From NCBI GenBank assembly GCA_016271365.2, contig CM028129.1, positions 1,003,359,501 through 1,003,423,500 on the forward strand: DNA of 64,000 bases, given 5' to 3'. The notes below the pieces were generated by a model. The model made no database searches. It was given only the letters and a program-made list of their open reading frames with translations, and was not told where the DNA came from. Numbering within the stretch: the first letter of the stretch is position 1; the number at the start of each line of letters is the position of its first letter. Position numbers and translations under genes: made by a program. The stretch is from Neoceratodus forsteri. Taxonomy: Eukaryota > Chordata > Ceratodontiformes > Ceratodontidae. This document shows, one piece after another, positions 23,306-34,744 of the stretch.

Positions 23306-23787
23306 CCATAACAGCGATTGCGGAATAGCGATCGCCAGAAAAAAAAAGGACGGTGTACATTTGCAGTGACAAAAATGGTCAACAACCAAAAAGGTTGTTA
23401 TGCAGGGGGCTGTGCCCCCTGCATCCCCCCAAATATGGATTACTAACTCTTGGAGGGGTACATGTCAGGGAGGGGGTTAAAATCCAGAAACTGAAAAAAA
23501 AAAAGGTGGCGAAATAAAAAAACGCAAAAATCTGTAGCCATCCCCAGCCCCGAACCCTGCACCCTCCCCACTATAGCCAGCCACACTCACCAGTACATCA
23601 AGTCACCAAGTTGGCAGCCTCCTGCCACACTACCCCTTAGATACCCTCCCTCCTTTCCTGTCCCCCGTTCCTTCTTCCTGTCTCCCTGCTGTAACTGTTA
23701 CTACCCTTGCAGGGTAGCCCACATAACAGGCACTGAAAGTGAGTCGCTCATATTTGAGTCGCTCACTTTCAGTCGCCGTTATAATGG
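23306..23787. mobile_element. MITE-like element with CCATAACAGCGAYTG ends and a perfect inner hairpin
   Basis: The left end is CCATAACAGCGATTG and the inverted right end is CCATTATAACGGCGACTG. A perfect 10-bp stem TGCAGGGGGC / GCCCCCTGCA lies at 23401-23423. GTGAGTCGCTCA and its inverse GAGTCGCTCAC lie close together at about 23740-23765. No coding frame is seen. The superfamily is not determined. Confidence 0.6.
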
Positions 23788-23849
23788 TATATCTACCTGA
23801 ATCAGTGCAGACATGAAATGTGGTGGGGAAAGCAGGCTATACTTAAGCT

Positions 23850-24920
23850 CTGCCTCCTGAGTTTTCTTTTCATAGGAATAAAATAATCTTTTTTTCTTTA
23901 TGAGCTCTGGAGTGAGATCATTAAATAACTTAAGTTGGCATCCCTAAAATTCCAGGATTTGTTTGTTTCTGAGCAATCGCTGAATTACTGTTTCTGATGA
24001 AAATGTAAAAGTTTAAAAGGTAAAGATCTGGATCTCTCTCCTGGGCCAGGTTTGGGTGTGAGAGACCTGTGGGCTCATTCAGTAATATTATTAGGGCCAT
24101 CTGGTAGGGAAGTGACCAGCTTAAGGAGCAGTTTGTTAACAAAAGAGATTTGATTATTAGTTTCAGTCAATTCTTTGAGCCCAAATGTACATACATTGTT
24201 TCTGCAGTTTATGGACTCCAGCTCTTCCAATGTACTTTCAGTTTTTATTAATCTCTAATAACTGGTGACCCCCTATAATGACTGAATAGCCAGTCCTGAT
24301 AAAAAGGCGTAATAACCCATTGAATTCAGTAATAACTTGATAGCAGGTTATTACAGCATTTTCTTCCTCATGCTCTCACTTCACTGAAGTGTAAAAGAAA
24401 GCATACTGTATTTGTATGAGTATGGCAGCTGCTGAGAGAAATGCTCGCTCACACAAATACAGCTTACAGTGTTTGTCTCTGTCTAAACCTTGCACCAGTT
24501 ATTATAGAAAATAACACCTGTGCAAGATTTGTCTTATGAGGATTTTCACACACCCTCAGTGTGTGATAATCTTATAAACCCCAGCTTCATTCTCGGGGTT
24601 TATGGATTATCACATGCTGAGGGTGCGTGAAAAATCCTCATAACGCGCACCTGCACAGACATTATTCTCTGTTTTGGTATGTCCTACAAGCTCAACACTG
24701 TCTTTCTCAGCTTTGTTTTGCAAGCTACTTATACTTCCTTCATCATCACACAGTGTGATTTTGTGATCTAGTACTTCTTGTCTAATCTGTCTGATGCTAA
24801 TACCCATATCATTCAACATCCCTTCAAAATTTTAAATTGTACCCATTATTAGACTGAAGTGTTGAATTGTAAGTGGGCCACCTGAGCTGTTGACAGGAGG
24901 TGTATCTTCTAGCAATGGAC
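23850..24920 (-). pseudogene. L1-type ORF1 remnant
   Basis: On the minus strand the segment at about 24130-23890 has LLHFHQKQ, then after shifts FNDLTPELIK-like codons followed by a run of lysines. This is the layout of the C-terminal domain of L1 ORF1 (RNA-binding) with its D-L-S/T-P-E block. Upstream, 24610-24819 is an open stretch rich in charged residues and compatible with the coiled-coil part. A palindromic MITE has inserted at 24505-24669. Stops and shifts are frequent. The assignment rests on short motifs and on its position upstream of ORF2 of copy B. Confidence 0.55.
24505..24669. mobile_element. Palindromic element, arms of about 75 bp
   Basis: The left arm (24505-24582) contains GATTTTCACACACCCTCAG and ATAAACCCC. 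The right arm (24594-24669) contains the complements GGGGTTTAT and CTGAGGGTGCGTGAAAAATC. The loop is about 11 bases. A smaller inverted pair CTGTATTTGT / ACAAATACAG lies just upstream at about 24407-24470 and may belong to the same element. Confidence 0.7.
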
Positions 24921-25260
24921 GTTTAGGCACTTTCTTTTTCTATTATGGGATCCTGTGTAACAGAGCCCATCACAAGAGGTACAGCATCCATCCTTGGAGA
25001 AACCAGTGTGATTTGGTACCAATTTAGGGATGTGTGCTATGCTTTAGTTGGCAATCCCAGAACTAGAGGATAGTTGAAAACAGTGAACAGCACCAATAAG
25101 CAGTTGGCAAAGGTAAATAAAAGCTTAAAAAGGCTTCAAAATTAAGAAATCCCACTAATTAGTATAGAAATCCTATTGACAAACTAGAAGTCACATAGAA
25201 TTAAATAAATAAAAACATTGAGTGATTCATACTGTGCAGGGGTTACTGCACAGAACTCAA

Positions 25261-26450
25261 CAAAACACAGAAACATAGACTTTGATGGCAGATAAGGACT
25301 GCTTGACCCATCTAATCTGCCCATTTCCCTATCTATTGGATAAGCTGCAGATCCTAGTCAACCAGCAGCCTACTTACTCCTTACCCCCTCCTACCCCCCA
25401 CTATAATTGCCTTATGTCAGTCCCATGCATTCTTGAATTCTCCCACTGACTTTTTTTTTAAATTGCTATTTATCCCTCCCTCCATCCTGCCAACCCTGAC
25501 CTTTCAGGCCCACCAAGGAGTCATCCTCCTGCCTCCTACTCTACCCAAACCTACCTCCTGGGCCCCATGAAGCTGCGGCTTGCCCCCTTGCCCGGGGATG
25601 AGGTGGGGTGCGGATACCAGTAGCAACTTCATCTAAATGGGTTGGGGTGGCTGGTGAGTGGGGGCACATCGGAGGCATACTCCAGGCAGTCCATCTTCCC
25701 GGAGCTGGCAGGTGTTTTCTCGTTTTCTCCCCCACATGCAGTGTGTGCCCCTGACATCATGGTGCCATGTGCTGACATCCACTGTGTGTCTTGGCCGCCC
25801 TTCCCTACAGACGGGGCTTGCTGTACCCTGAGCCTCTGCTTGGGGTCAGGCAAGTTGCAGGCATTGGCACCCACCCTCCCCCCAGAGAAGGCAAGCTGTC
25901 ATGGGACACTCAAGCTGTTCTCCCCCAGCCAGCCCTCCAGTGGCCCGAGTCCGCTTCTGAACCTGGATCGCTGGCATCGCAAATGGAAATCCAACCACTG
26001 CGTCGATGGGCTGACCTCTCCCCCACTGTGTTTGACCCCACAACCTCCTCAGAAAGGCTGTTCCATGTATCCACCAACCCCTACATGAAAAAATATTTCC
26101 TCATGTTGCCCCTGAGCCATCCACCCTTTCTCTTCAAATTGTGCCTCCTTGTTCTTGTGCATCTATTTTTCTGAAATATGCTACCCTCTTGGACTTTGTT
26201 GATTCCCTTGAGTTACTTGAAAGTTTCTATCATGTCCCCTCCTCAAACCTTTCCTCAAGGGTATACATATTAAGCTCTTAGTCTGTCTTCATATGGCTTC
26301 TGGTGCAGACCCTCCACCATTTTGGTTGCCCTCTTTTGGACTGCCTTCATCATGTCTATGTCCTTGCGGAGATGGGGTCTTCATTGAACTGCATGGTGCA
26401 GAGTACCCTAGCCTCACCCATGCCATAGACAGGCAGCACCTCCAAGAAGG
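25261..26450 (-). mobile_element. CR1 LINE 3' part, interrupted by a SINE
   Basis: The minus-strand CR1 3' end lies at about 25261 with the same block as at 7962. The sequence leaves the CR1 consensus at 25450 and rejoins it at 26021 (CCACAACCTCCTCAG matches 8137-8151). It then follows the ORF2 C-terminal coding region up to about 26450. Alignment with the copy at 7962-8560 is obvious along both halves. The coding part is full of small indels. Confidence 0.85.
25451..26020 (-). repeat. tRNA-Leu-like SINE, copy 3, inside CR1
   Basis: A T-run at 25451-25459 is the inverted A-tail. The minus-strand head at about 26012 reads GGTCAGCCCAT and continues to a GTTCAGAAG block. The flanking CR1 words TCCCACTG (25441-25448) and CCCCACTG (26021-26028) look like an 8-bp or longer target duplication. 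The insertion splits the CR1, so this SINE is younger than that CR1. Confidence 0.7.
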
Positions 26451-26622
26451 TTTCCTCTGCACCATTCTAGAACTCCGCGATACATGGATAGTACATAAGC
26501 ATAGCACAGACATGTAGAAGATGAAAAGGAATTAGCATATTTACAGTTAATTTAATACATACAGTATATCCCAAAGCCCATTACAAACAATGAGAGACTG
26601 GCAGTGAAGTGACTGTAAATGT

Positions 26623-27147
26623 TAGCCAGCCTGGTGGCGCCGAGGGCTAAGGCGCTGGATGCCTTACCTCACGCCACACCGATGACCCATGCTCAGGAAT
26701 GAGCACAGGCTATTGGAGGTCGGTGAGGGGGGAAGGCATGGAGCTGGATGGAGCCACCAACAGGCAGCTCTCCTCTCTGGGGAAGGAAGGTGGTATCCCT
26801 CGGGTCTTGCCTGCCTCATGGTGGAGGCCTGGGGGCAGCACAGGCTAGAGGGAGCACTAGGCAATAGGCAGACTGGTGGGCAGAATGGGCTGTCACCAGG
26901 GCAGTAGTATGCATGTGTACCTCAACACATGTGTCTCTACACCTGGGGCCCTGGGATAATTAGGGGAGAAAACTGGAGGAAAAACCACCAGCTGCAGGAT
27001 GACGTCCAACCCTCCACTGGCTCTGCTCCCAGGCTGGGCATAAGGTAAGCCCTAGTAATTCTGAATGTCAGGGATGTGGGGGGGCAGTCAGGCTGAAGGG
27101 GGCACTGGAAGAAATGGTGACAAATTATCACTAAAAAAACGAACAAA
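26623..27147 (+). repeat. tRNA-Leu-like SINE, copy 4, with target duplication
   Basis: The head GCCAGCCTGGTGGCGCCGAG then GGCTAAGGCGCTGGA is very close to a tRNA-Leu 5' half (A-box region TGGC-CGAG-TAAGGCG). A GAGCACAGG block occupies the B-box region. The body has CAGCTCTCCTCTCTGGGGA. An A-rich end lies at 27132-27147. Flanks carry a perfect ACTGTAAATG duplication at 26612-26621 and 27148-27157. This is the best preserved head in the window. Confidence 0.8.
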
Positions 27148-27271
27148 CTGTAAATGGGTAGTGGCAGGCATACACATGTCAAGACCCACATACAGTCTTG
27201 GACAATTGCATGAACTGGTTTTATGGGAAAGGGAATTTTGGCCAGGGCACTGGGAGAAATCCCTTACTCTT

Positions 27272-27273
<2 letters not shown>

Positions 27274-27327
<54 letters not shown>

Positions 27328-27331
27328 TGTT
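27274..27331. repeat. (TG)n microsatellite
   Basis: About 58 bases of TG repeats are interrupted once by AT near 27321. Confidence 0.95.
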
Positions 27332-27522
27332 TGGGGGGGTGCTGCTGACATCCTGCAGGAGAGTTTGGTGGATCCTGGAGTGTTCAATGCAGGTGGAGAA
27401 GAGCAAGGGGCAGCTCTGTCCTCCTCTACCCAGAGGCTATGAAGGTTGCAGAAGAAATGGAAATTACGAATTCAGTTCCTGAGTATGACATTGCTATATG
27501 AGAGAAAATACTGAATGCTGAA

Positions 27523-30500
27523 ATGCAGAAGAAAAAGAAATGTTTGCTATGTATGATGGAGGAGGCTAAATATGATTTAGAGAGGAATAGATTGGAAGAA
27601 AAAAGGAGAGGAAAGGGCCTTCAAGTAGCTCACAGAATTTGCCAGGGAAAATGTTTTAGGCTGGCACAGCTGAGACTGCCCCCTCTGAAGGTAGAAACTG
27701 TTTCTATCAGTACAACTAGTCCTGAATGTCCCCAACATAGCAAAAGTATGCAACAACAGTATGGACATACCGAAAGTAGGCCTCCTGAAAGAGTCCTGGA
27801 AAAAGCAGGCTGTAAACGGTGCTCCAATGCTAGAGAATGGATCCATGACATGTCGGTCCCATTCTTCAGAGAAATGTTGACTAGGATTGCTGCAAAGGGT
27901 TTAGTCATCAAATCCAAAGCTGTCCACAGCACAATCACTGTGGAAATACCAACATCTGATTTTGACACTACAAGGACTCCCATTGACACCCAGGAGCTGA
28001 GGTCTGTCAGCGCAGGCCCAGTTATTGAAGCTGCTGTAGCAAAAATGACAGGCGGCAGAGAAACGTGTAACCAAGGGTAATATGGCTGCTGAGTTCAGTG
28101 AAGTAGCTACAGGAATGTCGGCTGTGGTGGCTGCTACTGGAGTGACTCTAGCTGACACTCGGGAGTCAGAGGTGATCAGCGCAAGCCCTGGGAGGTCTGT
28201 CAGTAACATGGCACTGGCAATCGGGGACTCGGAGACAGCTGGGTCATCTCCAAGAACTCAATCTTAGAAGGAACTGAATCATGCCATGGTGCTGCTCTAC
28301 AAGGACTGTTGCCAAGCATGGAGCCAGTTCCCTCACAGTTTCTTTAGGTAAGGCATCCATTTGCTTGCTTGTTTCAGTGCTGCCAGAGGGAAACTAGGAT
28401 GTGGAGATGGAAAGCATTTTAAATTCTGGACAGTCAGAGGGGGGCACCTATTGAGGATATTGCTGGGGTCTCAGAGTCTATTCCACAGCAAACAATAGTA
28501 CCCTTAACCCAGGAACCTGCATCTGATAGTCTGGCCCTGGTGGGAGCAGAGGGAAGGGAGGAACAATGCAGAAAAGACTGTGTTATTGTCCCAAATACAG
28601 GTACTGCTGAGAAAGGTGGTTCTGAGGCCCACCTGAAAAACTATGCTCTAGGGACTAGCCAGTCTGGGCCTGGGGCTGGTGGGGAGCATGCAAGTGGCAG
28701 GTTGGAGGACACTTCAAAGTTCAAGATGGCTGACCTGTTTGTGAATAGGTCAGAATGTGTGAAAAGGCAAACTGCAGTATGGCTACAATATACAGGTGGC
28801 CTTGAAACATAGCCTGGCCACACTTATGTGGCAAGAATTCTTTTAAAGGGTTTACTGTTAAAAACATGTGGATGCAATAGCACAAATAAGTATTGTCCAA
28901 GTAAGTTGGCGCATGGTAAAACAGTGCAAAGAAAAAAAGCTAAGGACAGAACATCGTCACCATAAATAATTAAAAGCAGCCCAAATATTCTTCAAAGCCT
29001 TGTACAAGTAGCTGGCATGGTCAGTGACAATTTTAAATACTCTGTCAAAATTCACTGCATTTTCATTATGCATGTGCAGCAAAGCCTGGGAAACAGTAGT
29101 GTGAGACTTACTCCGGCAACTTGACGCCAGTCAACACAGGCTGCTTTTCCAGTTTGTGAAGCTAAGCCAGCACACCAAGCATACTATGTCCACAGGCATC
29201 CATTGTTTCACTGAGGATCACATATAAATCCATTTTTTAGCTAGCTTCTTTCTCACACTCTTAATGATGTGGCCATGGTTCTTTCAAATAGTTTCTGCAC
29301 AGAACAGCAGGCAAAGAAAGACTTTCACCATGTTTTGGATACTTGCACAGGGAATACACTCTACAAGCACTGTATTCAAAACATTTGCACAAATATTCAG
29401 TACATAGCAAAGTATAGGCACAACCTACAACAATAAAGCTGCCCCCCAAACCTAAGAAAGATCCTATGCATACAGTTTCACACCTGTGCCTAATTAAGCG
29501 ATCCATGCAAAACAGTACCTTGCTATAATTCCAAGCACACTTATATGATCCGCATGATTATTAATGCACTGTTAATGCCTGCGCTCTTTTGAATTTGCTG
29601 TTTTTAACGGATACTCTTTTAAAGGACTCCCTGAAATTCTTTGCGTATGAAATACATGTCCTGATACAAATATCAGGGGAAAGTAGTTTTAATATTAGCT
29701 TTAAGACCATTGCTTCCTTGGACTAGTTTTGGTAAAAATATGGAAAACTAAAGAATACACAGTTGCGGTTTCCCTTTGTAGCCATACCCTTGACAAAGCC
29801 CCCTTACAGGACCATCACAGTTTTATTCAGAATGATTAGGTATGGGTAGCAGATGTACAGTACTGACTACAACAAAAGCAGTGGTGCAGGGTTAGGTCTG
29901 AACCAGTATTTGACGATGAGCACATATGGACAGGGGCTGGGAATTTATGGTTAAATTACACCAAACAAATACTGGGATAAACCATCTGCCCAATTGTTTT
30001 TTTTAGGTGGTGATAGGGGTATTCTATTTTACCCAGGCCAGCCAGAGACCCTTCATAAGTATGAGTCACAGACACATTTAAGTAATGCATGGGACCAGTT
30101 GCATTGTGGTCTGTGTTCCACGTACAGGCATGTGAGCATGCAATGTAGAAACATCCAAAAGTACAACTTATGTGATGAAAGAGGGCACGCTCTTTGGTCT
30201 TGTCTCTGGGTAGCTCATAACTGGGAAGATGCTATGAATCAGCATACTCTTTTGGTTCATGCTCAGAAGACTGGACTTCAGAAAAAACAGATCAAAAGCA
30301 GATCTTCCCTGATTCCCTGCAAGCCCACACTGAGTGTTTGGCTGGTGATTCAGCCTCTGGAATCCTGGAGACTTTTGGGGAAACTACAGGGTCCTTGGTG
30401 GCTACTTCCTCTATGGAGATGTATGTTCCAGGTCCTCCTCTCTATTTGGAGCAAGAAGCATCCACATATGTGCTGACAGATGATATGATTCATACAGCCA

Positions 30501-30580
30501 CTGAGATAGATGCTCCCCAGGTATGCAGATTGCAGCTTCAGGGCCTGCAGAAACTATGCCTCCCCACCCCAGCCTCCTGA
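27523..30580 (+). pseudogene. Tx1-type ORF1, candidate N-terminus and zinc-knuckle segment
   Basis: The zinc-knuckle segment starts near 29928 with a WEFMVKL block equal to WKYKVKL of copy A, followed by GGDRGILFYPGQPE (copy A: GRDRGVCFYAGLPR). Knuckle residues are partly lost (YESQTHLSNAW lacks cysteines), but CGLCSTYRHVSMQC and CDERGHALWSC remain. Upstream, open stretches 27523-28080, 28082-28267 and 28540-28812 may be the N-terminal part; they carry no known motif, so this is inference from position and openness. The gap 28815-29925 separates the two parts. Confidence 0.6.
28815..29925. other. Unassigned 1.1-kb stretch inside ORF1 of copy D
   Basis: No reading frame, inverted repeat or familiar repeat was found. 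It probably represents an insertion of unknown type, or unrelated sequence if the 27523-28812 frames do not belong to copy D. Confidence 0.4.
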
Positions 30581-30949
30581 AACCTGTCTGAAACAAGTGA
30601 CTCACAGATGTAGACTGGGCAATGGTCATGCCAAGATTATGATTTAGAAATTGGACTCCATCCCTGTGCAAAACTAATTCAAACCTTTAAGTAGGATAAG
30701 AAACTGAGAGGGATTCAGACAATGATGCTTTTAAATCTCCATCTATCTACTCATCACAAAAGTCCTTTTCTTCTGATAATGAGCATATTACCTCTGAATC
30801 AAGGGGGACCCAGAAAAAGAAGTCTCTGAGGATGAGTACTCAGAGTAGGAACAATTCTAAGATGTTCTGAGACATGTTTGGGGTGTTCTAAGCATTTTGT
30901 GGTATGGGTCTTGTCCCCCTTCCCTTGTTCTTATCCTGATGGGCCTGGA

Positions 30950-32700
30950 TCTGGAGATTAATTGTGCCATTGTCAACATCAACAGTCTGAAAAATTCCAA
31001 AAGAAGGCTTACTATTTTCTTTATTACCATTCACAAATTATAGTATTTTTTTTCTTTCAGGATGCAAAACTGTGTACGTTACCTGATATTAGGCAAACTC
31101 TAAGGTTATGGGGAAAAATTGTTCATTTTGGTCTTATGGGGAAGACTCCTGTTCAGGGATGAGTATTGGGTTTGAAGGCATTTCCTTCAAATTACATATA
31201 TTATTGGAGGTTGTCCAATGATATTTGATAATTTTAGATATTGAAATGGAGACACACCTGTTTGGTTTAACTACTATATAGACACCTTGGGGAAGATCAG
31301 ATAGGGTAGATTTAAAAAAAATCTGTGCAGCCCTATTTACATACCTCTAGAACTGTAGTGTTAGGAGGTGCCTTTAATTGCACTCTAGGTAAGAAAGGGG
31401 TTATTCAGTCCTCAAATAAAATACACTGTGACTCAAAATTAGATACATGATTAATACTGTAAGGTTGGTAGACATGTAGAGACAATGCCATCAGATTGGG
31501 GGAATACTTTTTTAAAGGTTCTTTGGCTACAAGAATTAATTATTTATTTGCTTCAAAAACTTTATCTACTATTCTGGTATTACAGTAGCCTCTGAAAATT
31601 CTGATCATATAATCCTGGGTGGTAGGTTTTGATCATCCGGGGCTCGGTCCAGTGAGACAGGGATGTGAAAACTCAAGTCAAGCCTTTTGGAAATGGAACA
31701 GGAGAGAAGTGATCTGGTGGATTTGCTTTTAGCAAGGCACTCGGTACACTGCATGTACAAGAATATGAAATCTTGGTGAGAGGACACAAAATCAGACATT
31801 AAAATTTTTTATCAGGAGAAGGGAAGGAAGCTTGAAAGGGATACATATCATAAACATTTAACTCTAAAAGTGCACTTGTATAGCTTACTCACAGAAGCAC
31901 ATTTAGGGGGTGGGGGGCTATCAAGCAAGAGTAACAATATAAAGGAGGAAATTAAAGCTTTACAGTATAGCAGGATAGTATCATTGTTGGCAGAACAGGG
32001 GTTGGGGACACAAGGGAGACTACAAATGGGGAATCCTTTTGAAAGTTTTACTGGTAGGGTATAGAAAAGGGTGGTAACTGAACTATGAGATGACACTGGC
32101 ACAACTGTCTCTGAGAAGTGTGAGTTACATAATGTAGTTTAGGTCCAGGTCTCATGGGCGTTGACAGATCCATGACCTTTTAGGAATGCTCACAATTCTT
32201 TCTGTAAAGGTGTGCTCTATCCCCGGTTATCTGAGCAAGTTGGGGCCTTTCTTGTCAATCACATTAGTGTGGCGGACATTACAGGAACAGTCTCCTAACT
32301 AAAATCAGATAGTGCACTAGGAAGTGATAGTTTAACAATGGACTTTTTAAAGCTGTAGTAGATATTATAAGCACTGGTTTGGAGAACATGCACAATGAAT
32401 GTTTAAGGGGATCGGTCATCTCGGGGAGCATGCCAGAGGCCATTATGTTTTGTTTTGGGGTTTTTTTTTCATACAAAAAGGGTACCATAAAGACTAAAAC
32501 AACTGGGGGAAGATCGGCCTCTTAAATGTAGATTTAAAAATGTTGACAAAAATTTTGAGTTCTAGGTTGAGCACCATATTATGGGATATTATTGGTCCCT
32601 CATAAGCGTGTGCAGTACCTGGTCGGAAAATCCAATACCATCTATTCCAGCTGAAGGAAATCTTTGAACAGTCACAAGGAGTGGACTTAGAGGGCTTTGT

Positions 32701-32739
<39 letters not shown>

Positions 32740-34260
32740 ATCAAATGAAAGCCTTTGACACTATTACACATTTCCATTTATTTTCATAAATTTTTATGCC
32801 CTGTTATGAACATGCATTTGTTTATCCCAATGTGAATGGCTGGAAGGATGAGCACATTCCAGTTAAAAAAGGGGTTGACAGGGATTCCTTCTAAGTCTCC
32901 TCTCATATGTCTTATGTATTAATCCTTTAATAATGATGCTTAATACTGGAGTACATTCCTCAGGTGCTCTGCTTTTTTATACCTGAGTAATAGCATACGT
33001 GGATGATTAATGTTTACTGTTAAATAATATGTAACAAGGTGCCTATGTTGTACAGACTCTAAGTGAGTTTTCTAATACTGCTGGTATGAATACTAACGCT
33101 TGGAAAATTTTGGGGTTGCCCCTTCGATATGCGTCACTGTGCAGCATGGCAGCCAGGATTTGGTTTGGGTGTATTAATAGTACATCTTATAACTGGGACA
33201 AAAAATTGGAAGCAGGAAACAGAAGGTAGATAAGTAGAAAAGACAGCAAGTCTCCAAGAAAAAGAAGGTTTGTGTGTAAAACTTTTTTGAAGCCATTTTT
33301 TTATTTTTTGTTATGACCCCCCTCCCTTGAATAGTGAGACAAAACTGTACAGTTTGTTTTTCAGCTTTTTGGGGGAAGCTGCCTGAATCCATTGAAAAGG
33401 AACACAGCACATTTGGCTATGAAAGAGGGTGGTATTGGTATGATTAACCCGGTAGTCTTTCTGTATAGTATTTCTTTATATAGCAACATAATGCCTTTTC
33501 CTTGGGACTGTGATCAACCATGGAAAAAATGGGCACAAAATTGGTTTTAATTCATTAGGAAATAATGGGCTACAGGAAGGATTAAAAGACTGAGAAAAGT
33601 ATAACTCCAGTTCTACTAATGCTCAGGATACTGTCATGAAAATTAAAAGATTGGGATATTTCATTTGATCATGTGAGGGAGTCACCTAGAAAAGTGACAT
33701 TAAGCCTTCCCTGTAGAATCTTGATTTAGTCTTCAGATAGGACTAGGAGCTGCAGAAACACTGAGTATGATCAATGACAACTGTATCCCACCTAGAATGT
33801 GGGATGTATTATGGTTGGCTAGTCATGGGAAGCTAAATGTTAAAAATTTAAATATTAAATTAAAAATAGTAACAAACATAAATTTGTGGAAGAAAGGTAC
33901 TGTCTCAGGTATTGTGTGGACTTGTGTGAAACACAAAATTATATGTTTTTGGCATGTAAATATATTTAAAACTCATGGGACATGGTTGCATCAGAGTTTG
34001 GCATACCAGAATTTAGGACACTTGCCTATGAAACTGTGGCATGGGGTTTTTATGGGGCAAAATGAAGGGAATATAATAACAGCTATCTGAACATTTGATT
34101 TGCTGTTTGTAAATATTATATATGGCAAATAAGATGTCAACTGGTTTTGCAGCAGAAACAGGTTGTTGGAAGTTAATTATTGAATATGATCTTCACAAAT
34201 ATTCGAGAAATATATTTCTTGGAATGAAGCCAGATGTCTATCTTTACTATGGGTAAGTTA
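30950..34260 (+). pseudogene. Tx1-type ORF2, strongly decayed
   Basis: Recognisable pieces in order are VNINSLKN..KR near 30970 (endonuclease start), VLGGAFNCTLG near 31360, in which the catalytic-region aspartate of GGDFN has become alanine, SALGSDSL near 32310, DQMKAFDTI near 32740 and YVDD at 32996-33007. The C-terminal MWDVLWLASHGKLNVKN block (33790-33850) matches MWEILWLGLYGKLNIRG of copy A. Stops occur every few dozen codons. A TC microsatellite has expanded directly before the DQ.KAFD motif. Confidence 0.75.
32703..32738. repeat. (TC)n microsatellite inside the RT of copy D
   Basis: About 35 bases of TC repeats lie immediately 5' of the DQMKAFD codons. The same place in copy A reads LSLDQEKAFD without expansion, so the repeat grew after insertion. 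Confidence 0.9.
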
Positions 34261-34499
34261 TGGAAACATGTGTCTTGGATTTTCACCAGGCAGGGGATTC
34301 TCATATAATATGATGTTCTTTTTGGCAGGGTTTTTTTGTCTATTTAGAGTTCAGGTGGCCCGTACAAATTTGTGCTGTCTTTGTTCTTGTTTGCATATTG
34401 AGATATTTTTGTACATATGTACAGCAGATGAGATGATCTATTTGATTTCTTATTTTATTTTACTTTATTTAAATAAAATTGCCTTATTCTTGCAAGAAG

Positions 34500-34740
34500 C
34501 AGCTTGGGTTCTTTTACTTCCACCTGAACACCCACTGGGACAGCGCCAGGGATAGCAGAAGGAACCTTGAATTCATGTCTCATCCAAAGGACAGCACACC
34601 CTAACAGTGCAGTATCTCCTTTGTGCTGTATGCAGGTGTCAGCATTTATGGTATAAGATTAATCCCTGTATAGGACTAGAACCAGTGACCTTCTGGCCTA
34701 GAGGTGGATATGCTACCATCTGAGCCATGCTGACACCTAG
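34500..34740 (-). repeat. tRNA-derived SINE with intact A and B boxes
   Basis: On the minus strand the head from about 34738 contains TGGCTCAGATGG (A box, 34717-34728) and GGTTCTAGTCC (B box, 34673-34683), with the 30-45 base spacing of pol III promoters. The body includes GTGCTGTCCTTTGGATGAGA (about 34585-34604) and reaches the junction with LINE copy D near 34500. A diverged body without head is at 4465-4600. It is a different SINE from the tRNA-Leu-like and CORE families. Confidence 0.75.
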
Positions 34741-34744
34741 AAGC

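Larger units (their letters stand above)
15100..24920 (-). mobile_element. L1/Tx1-type LINE, copy B, split by several insertions
   Basis: On the minus strand ORF1 traces lie at 24920-23850 and ORF2 traces at about 21000-15322. Between or within them are a palindrome (24505-24669), a MITE (23306-23787), an L2 3' end (21058-21260), a 1.6 kb inverted-repeat element (18483-20057) and a SINE (17240-17785). The reading resumes on the far side of the last two insertions, which shows they are younger. Its ORF1 has an L1-like C-terminal domain rather than zinc knuckles, so it is a different lineage from copies A and D. The 3' end is not fixed and may lie further left. Confidence 0.8.
27520..34260 (+). 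mobile_element. Tx1-like LINE, copy D (older relative of copy A)
   Basis: ORF1 and ORF2 segments line up in order with copy A at 1-4321 but with many more indels and stops. The 5' border is set only by the start of a long open stretch at 27523. About 1.1 kb at 28815-29925 has no counterpart that I can recognise. The 3' end is near 34490, where AAATAAAATTG precedes a SINE-body segment similar to that following copy A. Confidence 0.75.

Noticed and set aside
26623..26710. A tRNA-Leu gene
   Set aside because: Only the 5' half resembles tRNA-Leu. The B-box region is degenerate, and the same head recurs six times with the same body and A-tails, as in a SINE.
27088..27442. Open frames rich in Thr-His or Val-Cys
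   Set aside because: They are translations of the (TG)n microsatellite.
27523..28080. A host protein-coding exon of 185 codons
   Set aside because: It is open but has no known domain or splice-site context, and it lies just upstream of Tx1-type ORF1 pieces in the same orientation, so an element ORF is more likely.
34673..34738. A functional tRNA gene
   Set aside because: A and B boxes are present, but the acceptor and anticodon stems do not pair well and a SINE body follows directly.
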